Below are positions 11,827 to 22,759 of a stretch of 64,000 nt of DNA, piece by piece. The stretch spans positions 1-64,000 of the forward strand of contig JAGVSM010003627.1 of NCBI GenBank assembly GCA_022494885.1. The letters run 5' to 3'. The DNA is from Micrasema longulum. Taxonomy: Eukaryota; Arthropoda; Insecta; Trichoptera; Brachycentridae. The position numbers and the translations under genes were made by a program. Numbering within the stretch: position 1 is the stretch's first letter; each line of letters starts with the position of its first letter. The notes beneath the pieces were generated by a model that had not been told where the DNA came from, searched no databases, and was given only the letters and a program-made list of their open reading frames with translations.

Positions 11827-12328
11827 TGAATGAAAATAAAATTCTCGAAGTCTCCACCGAAAGTGGCAAAGTTTGTTTTCGTTCGAGTTGTCTTCGTGTC
11901 GAGGATCGGGTATAAGGATGATGCCGATGCCCGTGATACGAGATGATTACTCTCTTCAGCTTCAAGGGCTTGTGCATTGACTAAATGGGGTTAAGCATCT
12001 GGTCGTCTGTCAACAACTGTCGGTTGTCCGTCACTATGTCAATTTATTTCTCCTCTCATTCATTGTGAACTTGGCTAGCGGCGATATATTATTCATTTAT
12101 ATAACTTGTAAAGTTGAGTTAGCAGTTAGTAAATGGTTAACACACTAACCTCTTGATTCAAGGCTCAAAGATCACGATTATTGATGCGAATAGTAACGAC
12201 TGACTATAGGTCGACTACAGTAAGGTGTAATTAAGGTATATCTTTTTCTAGTCTGGGCTAGATTGCCAATTTTTCTCCGAGTTGCGGGCCGGAATATCAA
12301 AATAACCAGCCACACATACAAAACACTA
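11827..12328. other. Unexplained intergenic DNA
   Basis: No gene or repeat recognised. Short open frames (11732-11977 and 12178-12369, minus) have no support. Confidence 0.35.
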
Positions 12329-12560
12329 TAGTCCTTAAAATATAGCTCGATTAAAATGACAGCTGTCAAACTGATGTCATTAGTGATGGGAAATTACTGA
12401 TCACTGATCAAATCGATTTGATCAGTTTTTTCATGCAATCATAAAACTCTGTTTCCGAAAATTTATATAAAAACGCAAACACAAGACTATTATAGTGTGT
12501 TTCTTTTTTCATGAACAGCATAAAATGAATTATTTTTTTATTCGATCGATTTATATTGAT
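12329..12560 (-). mobile_element. Partial copy of the 60-kb MITE (family T)
   Basis: TAGTCCTTAAAATATAGCTC, AAAATGACAGCTGTCAAAC, GGGAAATTACTGATCACTGA and GCAATCATAAAACTCTGTTT match the right half of 59927-60482 in reverse. The other end is lost. Confidence 0.65.
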
Positions 12561-13910
12561 CAATTTGTCCATGACTAAACATAAATACACCCCTCTGTTG
12601 GTGAGAAGACCGGAGTTTGACGTTTGCAAAAATAATGCCACATTAAAAAAAATATTTATTTTATGTTTTGGAATTCAACCATAAACAAGTTCCTAGGTAC
12701 TTACTTAAATTCAATTTTGAATATTAACAATTTTTACTAATGGACTTTAATCACAAACAAGTACCTAGATGAAAAGTATTTTTCCAAGATATTAGCAGGC
12801 AAGCCAACGTTCGGGCAGAACAATGTCTGTCGGGTCCGCTAGTTTCTTATAAATCATTGCCACCGTTGTATTTTTCTCCAGCGGTGAGCCACGAAACTAG
12901 CCGATTATTCTAGCTTATTTCTTTATACAAATAAGTACCTATATTTATATATATATATATATATACATAATTCTCCTGTTCAACTCCGCAAGTGCTTTTA
13001 TACAAACGAAGTTATATTATTTAATAAATAATGCCTTCGAAGTCTTAGTGAAACATCAATGTACAGATATTATTCAGATTTAACGCGGCCATTATTTGCC
13101 TAAGTAAAAACCTACAAACTCCGAACACATGTGTTGGTTGTCTAATATTTGGTCGGCGTCCTTTTCTGGTGGTTCTTTAAAGGGTTTGAACACATTTTTA
13201 ATGAGATGTATCAACCGCTATATCACTCGACAGTGCATCGACCCTTAAGCTAGGTTCACACTAGATAGAAAATACGGGAATACGTTTGTTCGAAGAAAAA
13301 TCAAACCTCCTTTCCTCCTTGCCAATAGAAACATTCCAGAATTTAAATCCGAAATTGTTCCTTGATTTGCCTTGTAAGTCTGCGTGTTTGGGACGTTTCG
13401 TCGGTAACAAGTAACAAGGCATTATTTATCTCGGCCATTTATTTAGATAAGCTTTTCGCGTCGTGTAACGTAAACACACTCCATTCCGATACATTCATTG
13501 CTTTTGTTCTTTCGTCTGGAGCTGGGACCCAGTTTCAACTTGGCATTACGTTATGCAAAAAATGTCGCCGGGTCAGTGACAAAATCACGAATATGCAAAC
13601 AAAAAATTAGGATTATTTTTCAATAAATGGTTGTATACTTGTAGAACTCTGTTTATAAACCGGCTTCAGTAATCATTAAAAAATCATGTATACATATACT
13701 CGTATATATTTTTTTATAAATGAATTTTATTTACCGAACATATCATATATCCTTCATAAAGGCCATTTCGGGCCCAAAATGGGACTGTACGCTGTTTTAC
13801 ATCCACAATTTTTTATATTGAGAATGACCCCGTATATCTGGAATTCTTATGTAAGTAAAAGGAATCCACAAATTGGATATTCATTTGAATTCTGAATTTT
13901 AAATTTATTA
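12561..13910. other. Unexplained intergenic DNA with a possible helitron-like end
   Basis: No gene seen. At 12810-12842 AATGTCTGTCGGGTCCGCTA then GT resembles the CTAG-T 3' end of some insect Helitrons, but I see no matching 5' end. A (TA)n run is at 12950-12964. Confidence 0.3.
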
Positions 13911-14275
13911 TACAGGTGTTCTTTAAACCATGTCACATCCGAAACCACGATGATCAGTATGGGCAAGAAGACATATAAGCATATATTAAAAAGTATTTAG
14001 AACAAAGAAAAAATTTAAAAATAAAATATTTAAAAAAGCAAATGGTTGCTTACTTCTGCAGGGAGAAGTGAGGGAAGCGCGGTGCAGCGTCAGACTCCCC
14101 CCTTCTCCCTCCTCGTTTCACCCCTGCAGAAGTAAGCAACCATTTGCTTTTTTTGATAATTTATTTTTTTAAATTTTATTCGTTCTAAAAAAATATTTGA
14201 ATGTGCCAATATGTCTTCTTGCTCATATTGATCATCGTGGTTTCGGACGTGACAGGGTTTAAAGAACACCCTGTA
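13911..14275. mobile_element. Foldback MITE family B, copy 2
   Basis: It begins TACAGGTGTTCTTTAAACCA and ends TTTAAAGAACACCCTGTA, with TA on both sides consistent with a TA target duplication. The arms are about 150 bp and share GCAAATGGTTGCTTACTTCT. The centre carries a G/C-rich block (CCCCCCTTCTCCCTCCTCG). Confidence 0.82.
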
Positions 14276-14580
14276 TAAATAAAAGACGAGTGATACTTTA
14301 ATACACAAATTTGGAATATCCAGCGACCGGTTTCATCGCTTTCGCGACATCTTCGAGACTTGTATCTTTTTTAAGGAGTTCAATGTATTTATACAAAACA
14401 GAGGTAAGGATAGATAATTCAAAATCATATGAAAGTAAATTAAATAAAATTATTTTTATCTTCCAAATTATATTCCAAATTTTTGAATTAAGTATCACTC
14501 GTCTTTTATTCATATAATAAATTACAATGAACTCGATACAGTATCAAGAATTTTCACTTACAAACTTAAATGTTTTTCTG
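14276..14580. other. Unexplained DNA with paired short repeat
   Basis: AAGACGAGTGATACTTTAAT at 14283 and its near complement TTAAGTATCACTCGTCTTTT at 14487 bracket about 200 bp, so this may be a decayed inverted-repeat element. Its two strands give similar open frames (14298-14513 and 14311-14517). Confidence 0.4.
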
Positions 14581-14629
14581 AATTTTAAATACTAGTAAAT
14601 ATGGTAAATAGTAGCTGTATCGATTGCCG

Positions 14630-15040
14630 GTACTCCGACTATCGTTTTGCAAAAAAAAAAACGACGATCCGTTAGACCATGGCGACGTAGCACCGTTAGT
14701 CTGTTTTAATATTAATTTATTTTCCCAGTAAGAATTTTCCCGGGAGAGTGATATTTTATCGGAATGAAAAATAGTTTCACATTCCTCAGCTCTCCGACTA
14801 TCCCCATGCAAAAAACCACGTCAATCGGTTGCTGCGCTGCGACGTGAAAGAAGAATTCATTTTCCAACTAAGAGTTTTCCCGAGGGAATGATATTTTTTT
14901 CGTGATGTCTACGGCACTTTTCACCTCTCCGGCTATCCTTATGCTAACAATTACGTTGATCGGTTGCTTCGTTGCGACGTCGAGGAAACACAAACAAACA
15001 GACAGACACACTTTCGCATTTATACTATTAGTATGGATGT
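14630..15040 (+). repeat. LINE-type 3' UTR with tandem modules
   Basis: Modules of about 130-155 bp share CTCCGACTATCCCCATGCAA, AATCGGTTGCTGCGCTGCGA and AGTTTTCCCGAGGGAATGAT. The last ends in ACAGACAGACACACTTTCGC and ATTTATACTATTAGTATGGA, a 3' end that I recall as very common in insect genomes (RTE- or Helitron-related). Confidence 0.6.
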
Positions 15041-15062
15041 ACATTGTTTTAATACAGAATAT

Positions 15063-16034
15063 AAAACACTTATGTATGGAAGTGTAATATGAAACTGGCA
15101 GAGAAAGGATGAAAGCCGAGTGAACGCGGTTGAAATGCGATCTCTTAGACGGTTTTTTTTTTTTTTTTTTTCCACATAAGCATTCTTCTAAACATTTTTT
15201 TTAAATTCCCGCCAAACTTCAAAAGCAGTTTTTTTGCAGGGATTTCTCTCTTTAAACATTTTGGTAACACGACATAATAATGTTTACATAAAATATTTTT
15301 AAAAAATCTTTAAAATATCAATAAAATAAAAGTTTAAAAAAATTTAATACAAGTAAATCAAGTCTTTTTTGATAAGGAAATATATAAAAAATAATAAACA
15401 AACACTTTTTTTGACACTGTTTTAAGTTGTTTGGTTTCCCCGTTTTTTTTTTATATATTTTTTTTTACACACGAAACCAATTTTACTTTGTTTTTATTCA
15501 TATCACTATTCTTTATTTCGTCCGGGAGTCTCTTTAATATGCGAGGGAGTATATACGCCCTGGTCCTCTCTCAATACGCATTTATGGCTCTTCTTTCTAT
15601 GAAATTTCCTCTCGCTTTTTGGCGCGTTTCATGCTTATGTGATATTGGATGTGTGGTATATCAATGTATGACAGGGTTGCGAATGATGAAATCAGGTGAG
15701 AGTGTAAATCTGAGTCAAGTATAATTGATAAGATTAAAAAAGGGTCTCTGAGATAGTTTGGTCACGTAGAACGAATGGGCGACGAAAGAATGGTAAAACA
15801 AGTAAATATGGCGAAAACGAACGGCAACGTGAGACGAGGACGACCAAGGAAGACGTGGCATGATCAGATAAACCAAAATCTTAAGTCTGGTCATGTCAAA
15901 AGCAGACAGAACCGAAGTGCATGTATGAATGTGGAGGAAACTAGGAATGTATGCCAGGATAGACGTGTGTGGCGGTCCATTCTCTCTGCCTACCCCTACG
16001 GGGAAATGGCGTGATGGTAGTAGTAGTAGTAGTA
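15063..16034 (+). pseudogene. YPYGE-type non-LTR ORF2 tail, split by an insertion, (TAG)n end
   Basis: 15063-15151 matches the 11.1-kb copy up to CGATCTCTTAGACG. The match resumes at about 15650 with ATCAATGTATGACAGGGTTG and runs to [12 protein letters not shown] and ATGG(TAG)n. The first part has TAA at the SETW position. The last 79 codons (15775-16014) are open. Confidence 0.82.
15152..15648 (-). mobile_element. Insertion with T-run and CACATAAGCAT inverted ends
   Basis: A run of about 21 T is followed by CACATAAGCATTCTTC, and the right end reads TTTCATGCTTATGTG, an 11-bp perfect inverted repeat. AATTCCCGCCAAACTTCAAA and AGCAGTTTTTTT match 26375-26440 in reverse. It breaks the retrotransposon copy at a defined point. 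Confidence 0.65.
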
Positions 16035-16051
16035 AAAATGTAAATTCTTGA

Positions 16052-16180
16052 TTTAAAAGGTGATTTTACTTTGCAATATTTCGCTGTCCCTGGACTGGCA
16101 CTACGGCATAAGGCTGATCACGTCACAGATTATCAAGATACGTTGCATTATTTACCAATCGGAGATGATGATGAAACCGT
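16052..16180 (+). mobile_element. SINE S 3' part
   Basis: TGCAATATTTCGCTGTCCCT, GGACTGGCACTACGGCATAA and GGCTGATCACGTCACAGATT match the body of the 23.2-kb SINE; the tRNA head is missing. Confidence 0.6.
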
Positions 16181-18149
16181 ATTCTCAATATTCGTTTAAT
16201 TATTTTTCGTGTGTATATTTGGCCGAAATGGGGGTGGGCGATATTGAGATTGACCCGACGATGTTGTGTATTTGAGTATAGACATTCAAAATGCAGGCGT
16301 ATAGTCGTTTTAAAAATGCAGGCGTACAGTACACTCCACTGCCGATGGCGTCTCGTTCTCTCGAGTGATATTTACGCTCGCGAAAGCGAGATGAAGGCAT
16401 AAGAAAAAATACTTCAATTCACCTACTTTTGAATCGGGGTCATATTATTAAGACTGTACCGCCTGACCCATACCATGCTTGGCGTGTGTGGTTTTGGTGA
16501 CCGCTAAATGCCCTCAAAAGTAAATTTTTTAACACTGCATTCAATGTAGTGTTAATTTTATTGTTAACCAAGCCTAAGTGCTTAGAAACTTGGAGGTACG
16601 ACCAAAAACACTAGCGTTGTACGCATATTGTACGTAAATAGAGATACAGCCCCGGGTTTCTGGGATCCCGGCCGATTTTAAGCCCCGAAAAACCCGGAAT
16701 TGTACATTGCTATCTCGAGATTTTCGGGATTGCCACAAACAGTGCCTCGATTATGATCGTTATCTTCATCTGTATATATCGAGAAGGTATACTAAACTTC
16801 TGTACTATCTGTATCTTACCTCGGTATGTTCTACCTACTTGTCATATCGACATAATATGATCGAAACAAGCCAATGGAATGACCGCAAACAATTAGTCCG
16901 CGTTCCTTACGACATAAACATTTAAAATAGTTCTCATTTATATTTTAAATAGGCTTCTGTAATAAAAAGTGCTCACTTCAAAGCGATTATAATCTCCAAT
17001 AAATCCCAATTCAAGCAAAAAATACTCGCTTGAACATAAATTTTGCATGGCTTTTGGAAATCACCTGGACGGTACGCTTATTCATTCATTTATTTATTTC
17101 TTTAATTTAATTCATTTATTTTATTTAACGATCGTCTGTATGATTGTATCTACCGACCGACTACAAAGCCAGATCCTTTAACGTCTCGATACATACACTC
17201 GGAAAGACAGTAAAACAGATGGAAAAAATATAAAAGTGTTAACTTTCTGACGTATATAATATGTGTCAGACGCCTAGATAGTCTTATTTGTTAATAGGAC
17301 AGAACCTAGCGTTATTATTTTCACATCTGGGCGTTCGTTTTATTAAAGTGACAGTTATGTCGGAATTTAATTCGACTTCAAAACTTAATTATTATTATTG
17401 CTCTCTCATATTTTTAATAGGCTTTTAAGAAAAAAGTGCCAACCTCAAAACGATTAAAAATTTCAATAAATCATAATTAAAAGAAAAATTGACACTTTTA
17501 ATGCGTAGATAAACGCATCGAGGGATTCTAGACTCGTCGGTATGAAACGACGTACTTACATCAAAACTTGATGGTGGGGGGTATCGGTACTATACCTTTG
17601 TAGTCGGTCGGGAGACTTTTATCTTCAACTATGACGTCATACTGAAGCTATGTCATTTTAGAGCGTAGATATGTGTACCGTGACGTACGCTTCCCCTTGT
17701 TTCATATCGATGTACCTACCCAAAACTTGAAGGTGGGTGGTCGGTAGTATATCTTTATAATCGCCAGAGGGAATTTATCTTCAACTATACCGTCAAGGTA
17801 AAGGTATGACGTCTTTATCTTCCCATCATAATCGAGGCCCAGGTCTTATTTGCATTCTGTTGCGCCTTGAAAATGACCTTATCTAGATTGTATTAAGGGC
17901 ACTTTATTGCGATACAAAAACCAACTAAACGAAGCTTAGGTATGATAAAAAAAACTACACAGGTACAGCGGTACTTACAGCCCTAGTTATATTGCTATCA
18001 AAGAAGGGACTTCCCCGCGCGGAATACTTCTGTTTACGGAATTCTATTCTATTTGCATTAAAGAGGTTTAATTTTTATTTTATTATGCAGAATTTGCCTA
18101 ATTTTGTTCTTTTTGTCAGCGTCTTTCACACGATGTTCTGTTACTTCTA
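16181..18149. other. Unexplained intergenic DNA with a local duplication
   Basis: No gene found. At 17539-17660 and 17700-17800 a block is present twice (ACTTGATGGTGGGGGGTATC then TTTATCTTCAACTATGACGT; ACTTGAAGGTGGGTGGTCGG then TTTATCTTCAACTATACCGT). AATGCAGGCGTA is repeated at 16290 and 16316. Confidence 0.4.
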
Positions 18150-18605
18150 ATTCTCTCTCTTTCAATCCGTGCCTCATGTCTGAGGATGGTGATTACGCCT
18201 GACTCCGGGCATGGCTCACCTATGGGCAGTCTCCCTCTATCCGGAATGGTTTTGCACTCTTCAGAAGGCATTTGTCAGTGATAATTCTGAAAATTCAGAG
18301 ACCAAGCCGCCATCTTGTCGGTTGACGTCCACGGGTCCACGCGACCTTGTCCCTTCGACACTTCCCGGGAAGATAGTCTTCGCCAAAGTATCAAAGCTTC
18401 CTCTGGACATAGGTCCAAAGAACTTCAGGATTCTTTTCTTGCACATGGATGTTAGTCTTTCTCTTATGTCTAGTTCCTGGAGTATATACTCGTATATTGG
18501 TACGTCTGGCTGTCCACGGAATCCACAGCTTTCGCTGCAAACACCACATTACGAAAGCTTGGAATTTTTTCCTTTTCAGATGCTCTTAGTGTCCAACACT
18601 TCACT
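18150..18605 (-). pseudogene. Non-LTR reverse-transcriptase tail (second family)
   Basis: Minus strand around 18446-18261 reads CKKRILKFFGPMSRGSFDTL then FPGSVEGTRSRG, the RILxFFGH...GKxEGxRxRGR pattern of a non-LTR ORF2 C-terminus. Degenerate. A 171-codon frame on the + strand here is its antisense. A related 3' end is at 24955-25125. Confidence 0.6.
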
Positions 18606-18609
18606 CCGT

Positions 18610-18613
18610 ACAT

Positions 18614-18648
<35 letters not shown>

Positions 18649-19530
18649 CGGACAAAGTCCATTATAAACATTACAATTAAAAGAAATTTTTACAAAGGAA
18701 TAAAAAAATATAAGGAACGGAAATAAGCAGCAAAGACAGATGATAGATTTTTTAGATTAAGTAAAAAGCATAAGCTAACTATACAGATTCTTTAGCTGAT
18801 TTGTAAAGAAAGACATCCTTACACCATAATAATCAAGATCTTGATGATCGTTCACCCGCCTGATCATTCTGGGCAAAGGCGACTGTGCACCATAATTGGT
18901 CCTGTAGTGACCGAGGAAAAGCATTTCATTATTTCTTAGTCTACGGGTGGGAACGTTAAAAAAAATCTTTTGCAAAATTTCAGGGGCATCAATGAGACAG
19001 TTCATAATTTTATACATGCAGATTATATCTGCAATGCATCTGCATTTTTCAAGACTTGATATGCTTAAAAACCTCTCCATATCAGAATATGAATAGTCTC
19101 CTCTTTCCAATCCCATCTTCCATGCAATTTTTCTTATAAAACGATGTTGAACTGATTCAAGGCGCTTGATATGAACAGCATAATGAGGGGACCAGATTAC
19201 AGATGCATATTCAAGAATAGGGCGAACTAAAGAGCAATAAAGTGTTTTAAGTGTAAGCATACTTTGGAAATCAGACGTAGTTCTATTAATAAAGCCTAAA
19301 ATTTTTAAGGATCTGTTTACTATATTATCAAAGTGTTCCAGAAAAGTTAGTTTATTATCTAGGATCACTCCAAGATCTCTTATAGAGGTGACAATCGAAA
19401 GAACTTGGCCATTAAGTTTATAATCAAAAATAAAAGGATGTTTACATTTATGGTATGAAATAATAAATAACATTGAAACAGAGAAAACCAAGGCCCTCAC
19501 CGGTCTCCTTTTGGTGTTAATGGTTATATT
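18610..19530 (-). mobile_element. 5'-truncated non-LTR retrotransposon with (AAAT)n tail
   Basis: A single open frame to the stop at 18775 covers FDYKLNGQVLSIVTSIRDLG, VILDNKLTFLEHFDNIVNRS, TLYCSLVRPILEYASVIWSP and HIKRLESVQHRFIRKIAWKM, typical Jockey/CR1-type thumb and tail. The 3' UTR ends AATGGACTTTGTCCGTAAAT and (AAAT)n. No stop in about 240 codons suggests a recent insertion. A short 3' end of the same type sits at 40998-41147. Confidence 0.85.
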
Positions 19531-20352
19531 GCGATTCTTCCAAATCTTCACCAGCCGACGAAAAACCACCACCAACAGAAAAAAAAACAGAGTGTTTTTT
19601 TTTTAATGTGAGTCCAATTTAAATCACATGGTCGTAGGGATCCCGGGATTACTATTATATTATCCCCGGTAGGTGAACGCGCCAATCGCTACGATACGAG
19701 GCGGACTTATTTCCACTCGTTTTCAGAATTTCACTTGAAAGTAACCATTTAGTCGATAACACCCGCCCTGTATTCATTATCTGCCGGATACAGACTATGG
19801 ACAAGTATTGGAAATATTCAAAGGAACAGTATTTTGTTTTATAGTTTTAGTAAAAAGTCGCGTGCGCTTTACTCTGATTTTCGGCGCGGTTTCATATACT
19901 GACGTCGGCTTCTTTGAAATGTAAATATCTTAAAGAAAGTATTTAACAGGTATTGTTTCCTTTTTTACACCGGCTGCATATTAAAAATAAAACACATTGT
20001 AAATTTTAATGGCTTTGTTATTTTATTTTTAAATAACGCATAAAAGACTTTAAAATAGCCATCATGGAACTTAGTAAAATAATGTACATATAAAAGATAG
20101 ATAAAAAAACGGGTAGAAAATAAATTAATGTGAAAAAAATGAAAACTAATATCTGGGCTTAAAAGGATAAGCCAACGGGAGTCACATGGAAAGAAATGAT
20201 CAGGATGAAAGATTTTGTGATTGTGCTATTTCCATAACTTTTCAACCAAATGTTCTCATGTTAATGTAAAAAGAAATTTCAATGTTAAAAGAAATTTCAA
20301 TGTAAAGATAAATTTCAATGTAAATAAATGATTAATTTGATAATAAGAGTAC
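19531..20352. other. AT-rich DNA with an antisense tRNA-like head
   Basis: At 19630-19705 TAGGTGAACGCGCCAATCGC and ATACGAGGCGGAC are the antisense of the SINE S head. The rest is unrecognised; AAATTTCAATGTAAA is repeated about three times at 20274-20325. Confidence 0.45.
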
Positions 20353-20881
20353 ATCGAGCCATAAGCGGCAAAACAACGTAAGCGACAAATAATGAAGTGG
20401 GTTTTTTTTTGTTCCATATATATTTTTTTTATTAATTCGGTAAATCGGATTTATAATCGTTGGTTACTGCCAATACTGAAATGATAGCCAAATTGATTAA
20501 ATACCTTCCACTTTTCAGATAGTGGCGGTAACGCTGTTTTACCTGTAACTCTGACAGTGGTGCGAGATAGCGTAACCGCCTACATTGTCGTCGGTTAAGT
20601 TGTTTTGCTTAGCTTAAAAATATGTTAAAATAAATATTTAAAAAAAATAAGAGTGGAATGTTGGGGAGTAATACATAGAAAACTATAATTGGCCTATAAT
20701 TTTGGTTTATTTGTAAATATTGTTTTTTGTTGTTATACTGGCTGTTGTTTTCTTTTAATAAATAAAATAAATATCCTTTAATGTGGCTGGTGAATTTTAT
20801 AGAGCTACGAGAACACTTTTCCTTAAAAAAACGCAATTCCCCAAAAATGTCGCTTACGTTGTTCTGACGATTATGGCTCGA
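20353..20881. mobile_element. MITE family L
   Basis: About 530 bp with ends CGAGCCATAAGCGGCAAAAC and GTTCTGACGATTATGGCTCG; both arms continue as AACGTAAGCGACA. Inside, a small second inverted pair (GGCGGTAACGCTGT and AGCGTAACCGCC) spans 20523-20581. A 103-codon minus frame here has no recognisable domain. Confidence 0.7.
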
Positions 20882-20929
20882 CATAATGAAATAGCGTATC
20901 TGTGACTGCTGACTGATCATTGTTACACG

Positions 20930-21103
20930 AAGGTAAAATGATCAGTCTTACGGTTCAGGTGCCAGTCCGGGGACTATGAAATATTGTAGTGTAAAAACAC
21001 CCTTTTATATAAATATTTCATGTCAACCATGCCGTGAATCGAACCCGATACCTCTTGCATAGTAGGCAAACGCGCTGACCCCTACACCACGAGGCCGACT
21101 GTT
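20930..21103 (-). mobile_element. tRNA-derived SINE S, antisense copy
   Basis: Minus strand begins GTCGGCCTCGTGGTGTAGGG then GTCAGCGCGTTTGCCTACTA (A-box-like) and ATCGGGTTCGATTCACGGCA (B-box), followed by the body with CCCCGGACTGGCACC and GATCAT. It is a SINE copy because the same body follows the head at other loci. Confidence 0.75.
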
Positions 21104-21116
21104 GAAATAAATTCAT

Positions 21117-21345
21117 ATTAATAACTTCAGAGGGGGTTGAATCCAGCTCTCGTCTACGAACATTTGGATTGACTCGAAATATTGTTGACAACTCGTTTTG
21201 CTCATTTGGACAAATACGCTACAATAAATCAACTATTTGAACTTATCTTTTTGCTAGCAATATTTCGAGTTTGTCCAAATTTTTGTAGACAAGGACTGGA
21301 TTCAACCCCCTAGGGAGTTATTAATTTTATTATTAAATATGAAAA
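21117..21345. mobile_element. Inverted W pair
   Basis: GAGGGGGTTGAATCCAGCTC, CATTTGGATTGACTCGAAAT at the left face ATATTTCGAGTTTGTCCAAA and TGGATTCAACCCCCTAGGGA at the right. A partial family A copy follows at once at 21346-21462. Confidence 0.7.
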
Positions 21346-21462
21346 GATATGGGTGACATCCAAGAGAAGGGAATATGGAAGTCTTGGCATTTGCAGGGCT
21401 GATGACCTGTCATTGGCTGGTTGATGTGGCCTCTTTACGCGCCGTGTAACATTCACCACTTT
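21346..21462 (+). repeat. Partial family A copy
   Basis: GGAATATGGAAGTCTTGGCA, GGGCTGATGACCTGTCATTG and GCGCCGTGTAACATTCACCA. Confidence 0.65.
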
Positions 21463-21999
21463 CTGTTTTTGTATTAGTGCCTATCGTAAAATTATGATTA
21501 TGCTGTAATTGCTTTATTTTTGTTCTTTGATTGTTTCTATTCTGGTAGATAAATTATTCGTTTCCTCATACGTCCATAATGCCTACAAACTTTAAATACC
21601 TAGAATTATCAGATTTGCATCAGCAATGTGGTTGTTTATTTAAAAATAGTATTTATTCATAATATTTAAATTCAACACACAATACTCATAGTATGTTCAT
21701 TTATATTACTTACCTCATATACATTCCACAATGTAAATAATTTACTAAGAACTAACATTAATAAGTAAAAGTAGGTATTTGTTTGTAATGCATAAAATAA
21801 TACTATTGCTTTTTGTAGCCATAAAAGTATTTTTTAGTACAAATAAAACATCGGTTGATTTAAATAAGGTATTTTTAAATATTAATTCTGGATTAAAATT
21901 TTACACATGGTTGGGGTATTTCGCTTTTGGATTCTTCATTGCAACAAGCTGTAGCTCGGTTTAATGTGTAATCTCAATTCAAAATATTAGTAATTTTGG
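21463..21999. other. AT-rich DNA upstream of the first recognised anillin exon
   Basis: No exon, promoter motif or repeat is recognised. A 61-codon frame at 21779-21964 is hydrophobic by AT composition only. Confidence 0.4.
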
Positions 22000-22182
22000 A
22001 AACGTGGTGCCCTGTAAAAATATTTTTTGAACGGTATTTTCGTTTACACCACTGGAATGTTCGCTGCGTAGGAATCCAAGGGCTTCAAGCGTGTGTCCGT
22101 CAGCCAATCACGGCTCGTTTACGATTTCTCACCGTCCAATCACCTACAGGGCGACAAACCTACCCCAGCGTCCGACACCAAC
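22000..22182 (+). promoter_or_regulatory. Possible promoter/5' UTR or spliced exon extension upstream of ATG 22183
   Basis: This stretch is less AT-rich than the DNA before it and has two CCAAT motifs in GCCAATCACGG (about 22102) and GTCCAATCACC (about 22134). No TATA box stands out. The reading frame of exon 1 is open from 22072, so the same bases could be coding (GFKRVSVSQSRLVYDF) after splicing from an upstream exon. The sequence does not decide between the two. Confidence 0.3.
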
Positions 22183-22759
22183 ATGGCGGCGGTGGCTGCT
22201 GTCACCTCACCCTCTCGCTCGTCGAGAAACAACATAACAAAGAGACCTTCGATCAAGAAACACAAAGCCCCGGCCCCTCCCGGACGAAACCTGGAAAATG
22301 GGAATTATGAAAAAGAAAACGGTGTCAGTGATAATTGTGAATCTAGTGTCGAAGACATTACGAACGGCAAGTGCGAAAATGAAAACCATAACGACATCGC
22401 GAACGAGGCGGTCACGAAGCAGAAATCTGCATTATCGACGCCCGAACTCAGCGGGTCACCACGCTCGCTGCGGTCGGTAAACAGCAACTCGTCGTCCAAT
22501 CGGAGCTCGCCAATCACGAGAGAAAGAAGAATGGCGGACAATTCAAACATGAATGGCTCGCCCGGCGGAAATGTCATGTCGAAAGCTGCAATTTTTGAGA
22601 CAACGACTGCCAGCCCTAGAAATACTGACCCTGCCTTGATGTCCATGAGAGAAAGAAAAGCTTTATTCGAAAAGAATAAAGGAACTGCTATTGTACCAAA
22701 AGCGGCTTTTGGAATGGCGCCACCTATCAAGGCGCTCCATAACAACTCTAATGAAAAAG
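22183..22759 (+). CDS. ANLN: Anillin exon 1 (first recognised coding exon)
   Basis: It encodes residues 1-192 plus one base and ends at AAAAAG|gtaaat (phase 1). The ATG at 22183 sits in ACCAACATGGCG, with A at -3 and G at +4. The protein begins MAAVAAV, then a basic patch (KRPSIKKHK), a proline stretch (APAPPGR) and a Ser/Pro-rich disordered stretch with possible proline-directed kinase sites (STPELSGSP). SKAAIFE and [10 protein letters not shown] (about 157-167) match the repeated ALFE-type motif of anillins, followed by [10 protein letters not shown]. The frame stays open upstream to a TAG at 22069-22071, with possible acceptors GCGTAG at 22071 and CTACAG at 22149, so the exon may extend 5' and begin by splicing. 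Confidence 0.85.

Noticed and set aside
18211..18726. 171-codon plus-strand frame
   Set aside because: It crosses an antisense LINE tail and the (ATTT)n tail of a second LINE; the protein ends in low-complexity sequence.
20609..20920. 103-codon minus frame
   Set aside because: Lies inside a MITE with inverted ends; low-complexity protein.
20930..21103. Possible tRNA gene
   Set aside because: A SINE body follows the tRNA-like head, the same arrangement recurs at other loci, and the arms do not form a clean cloverleaf by eye.
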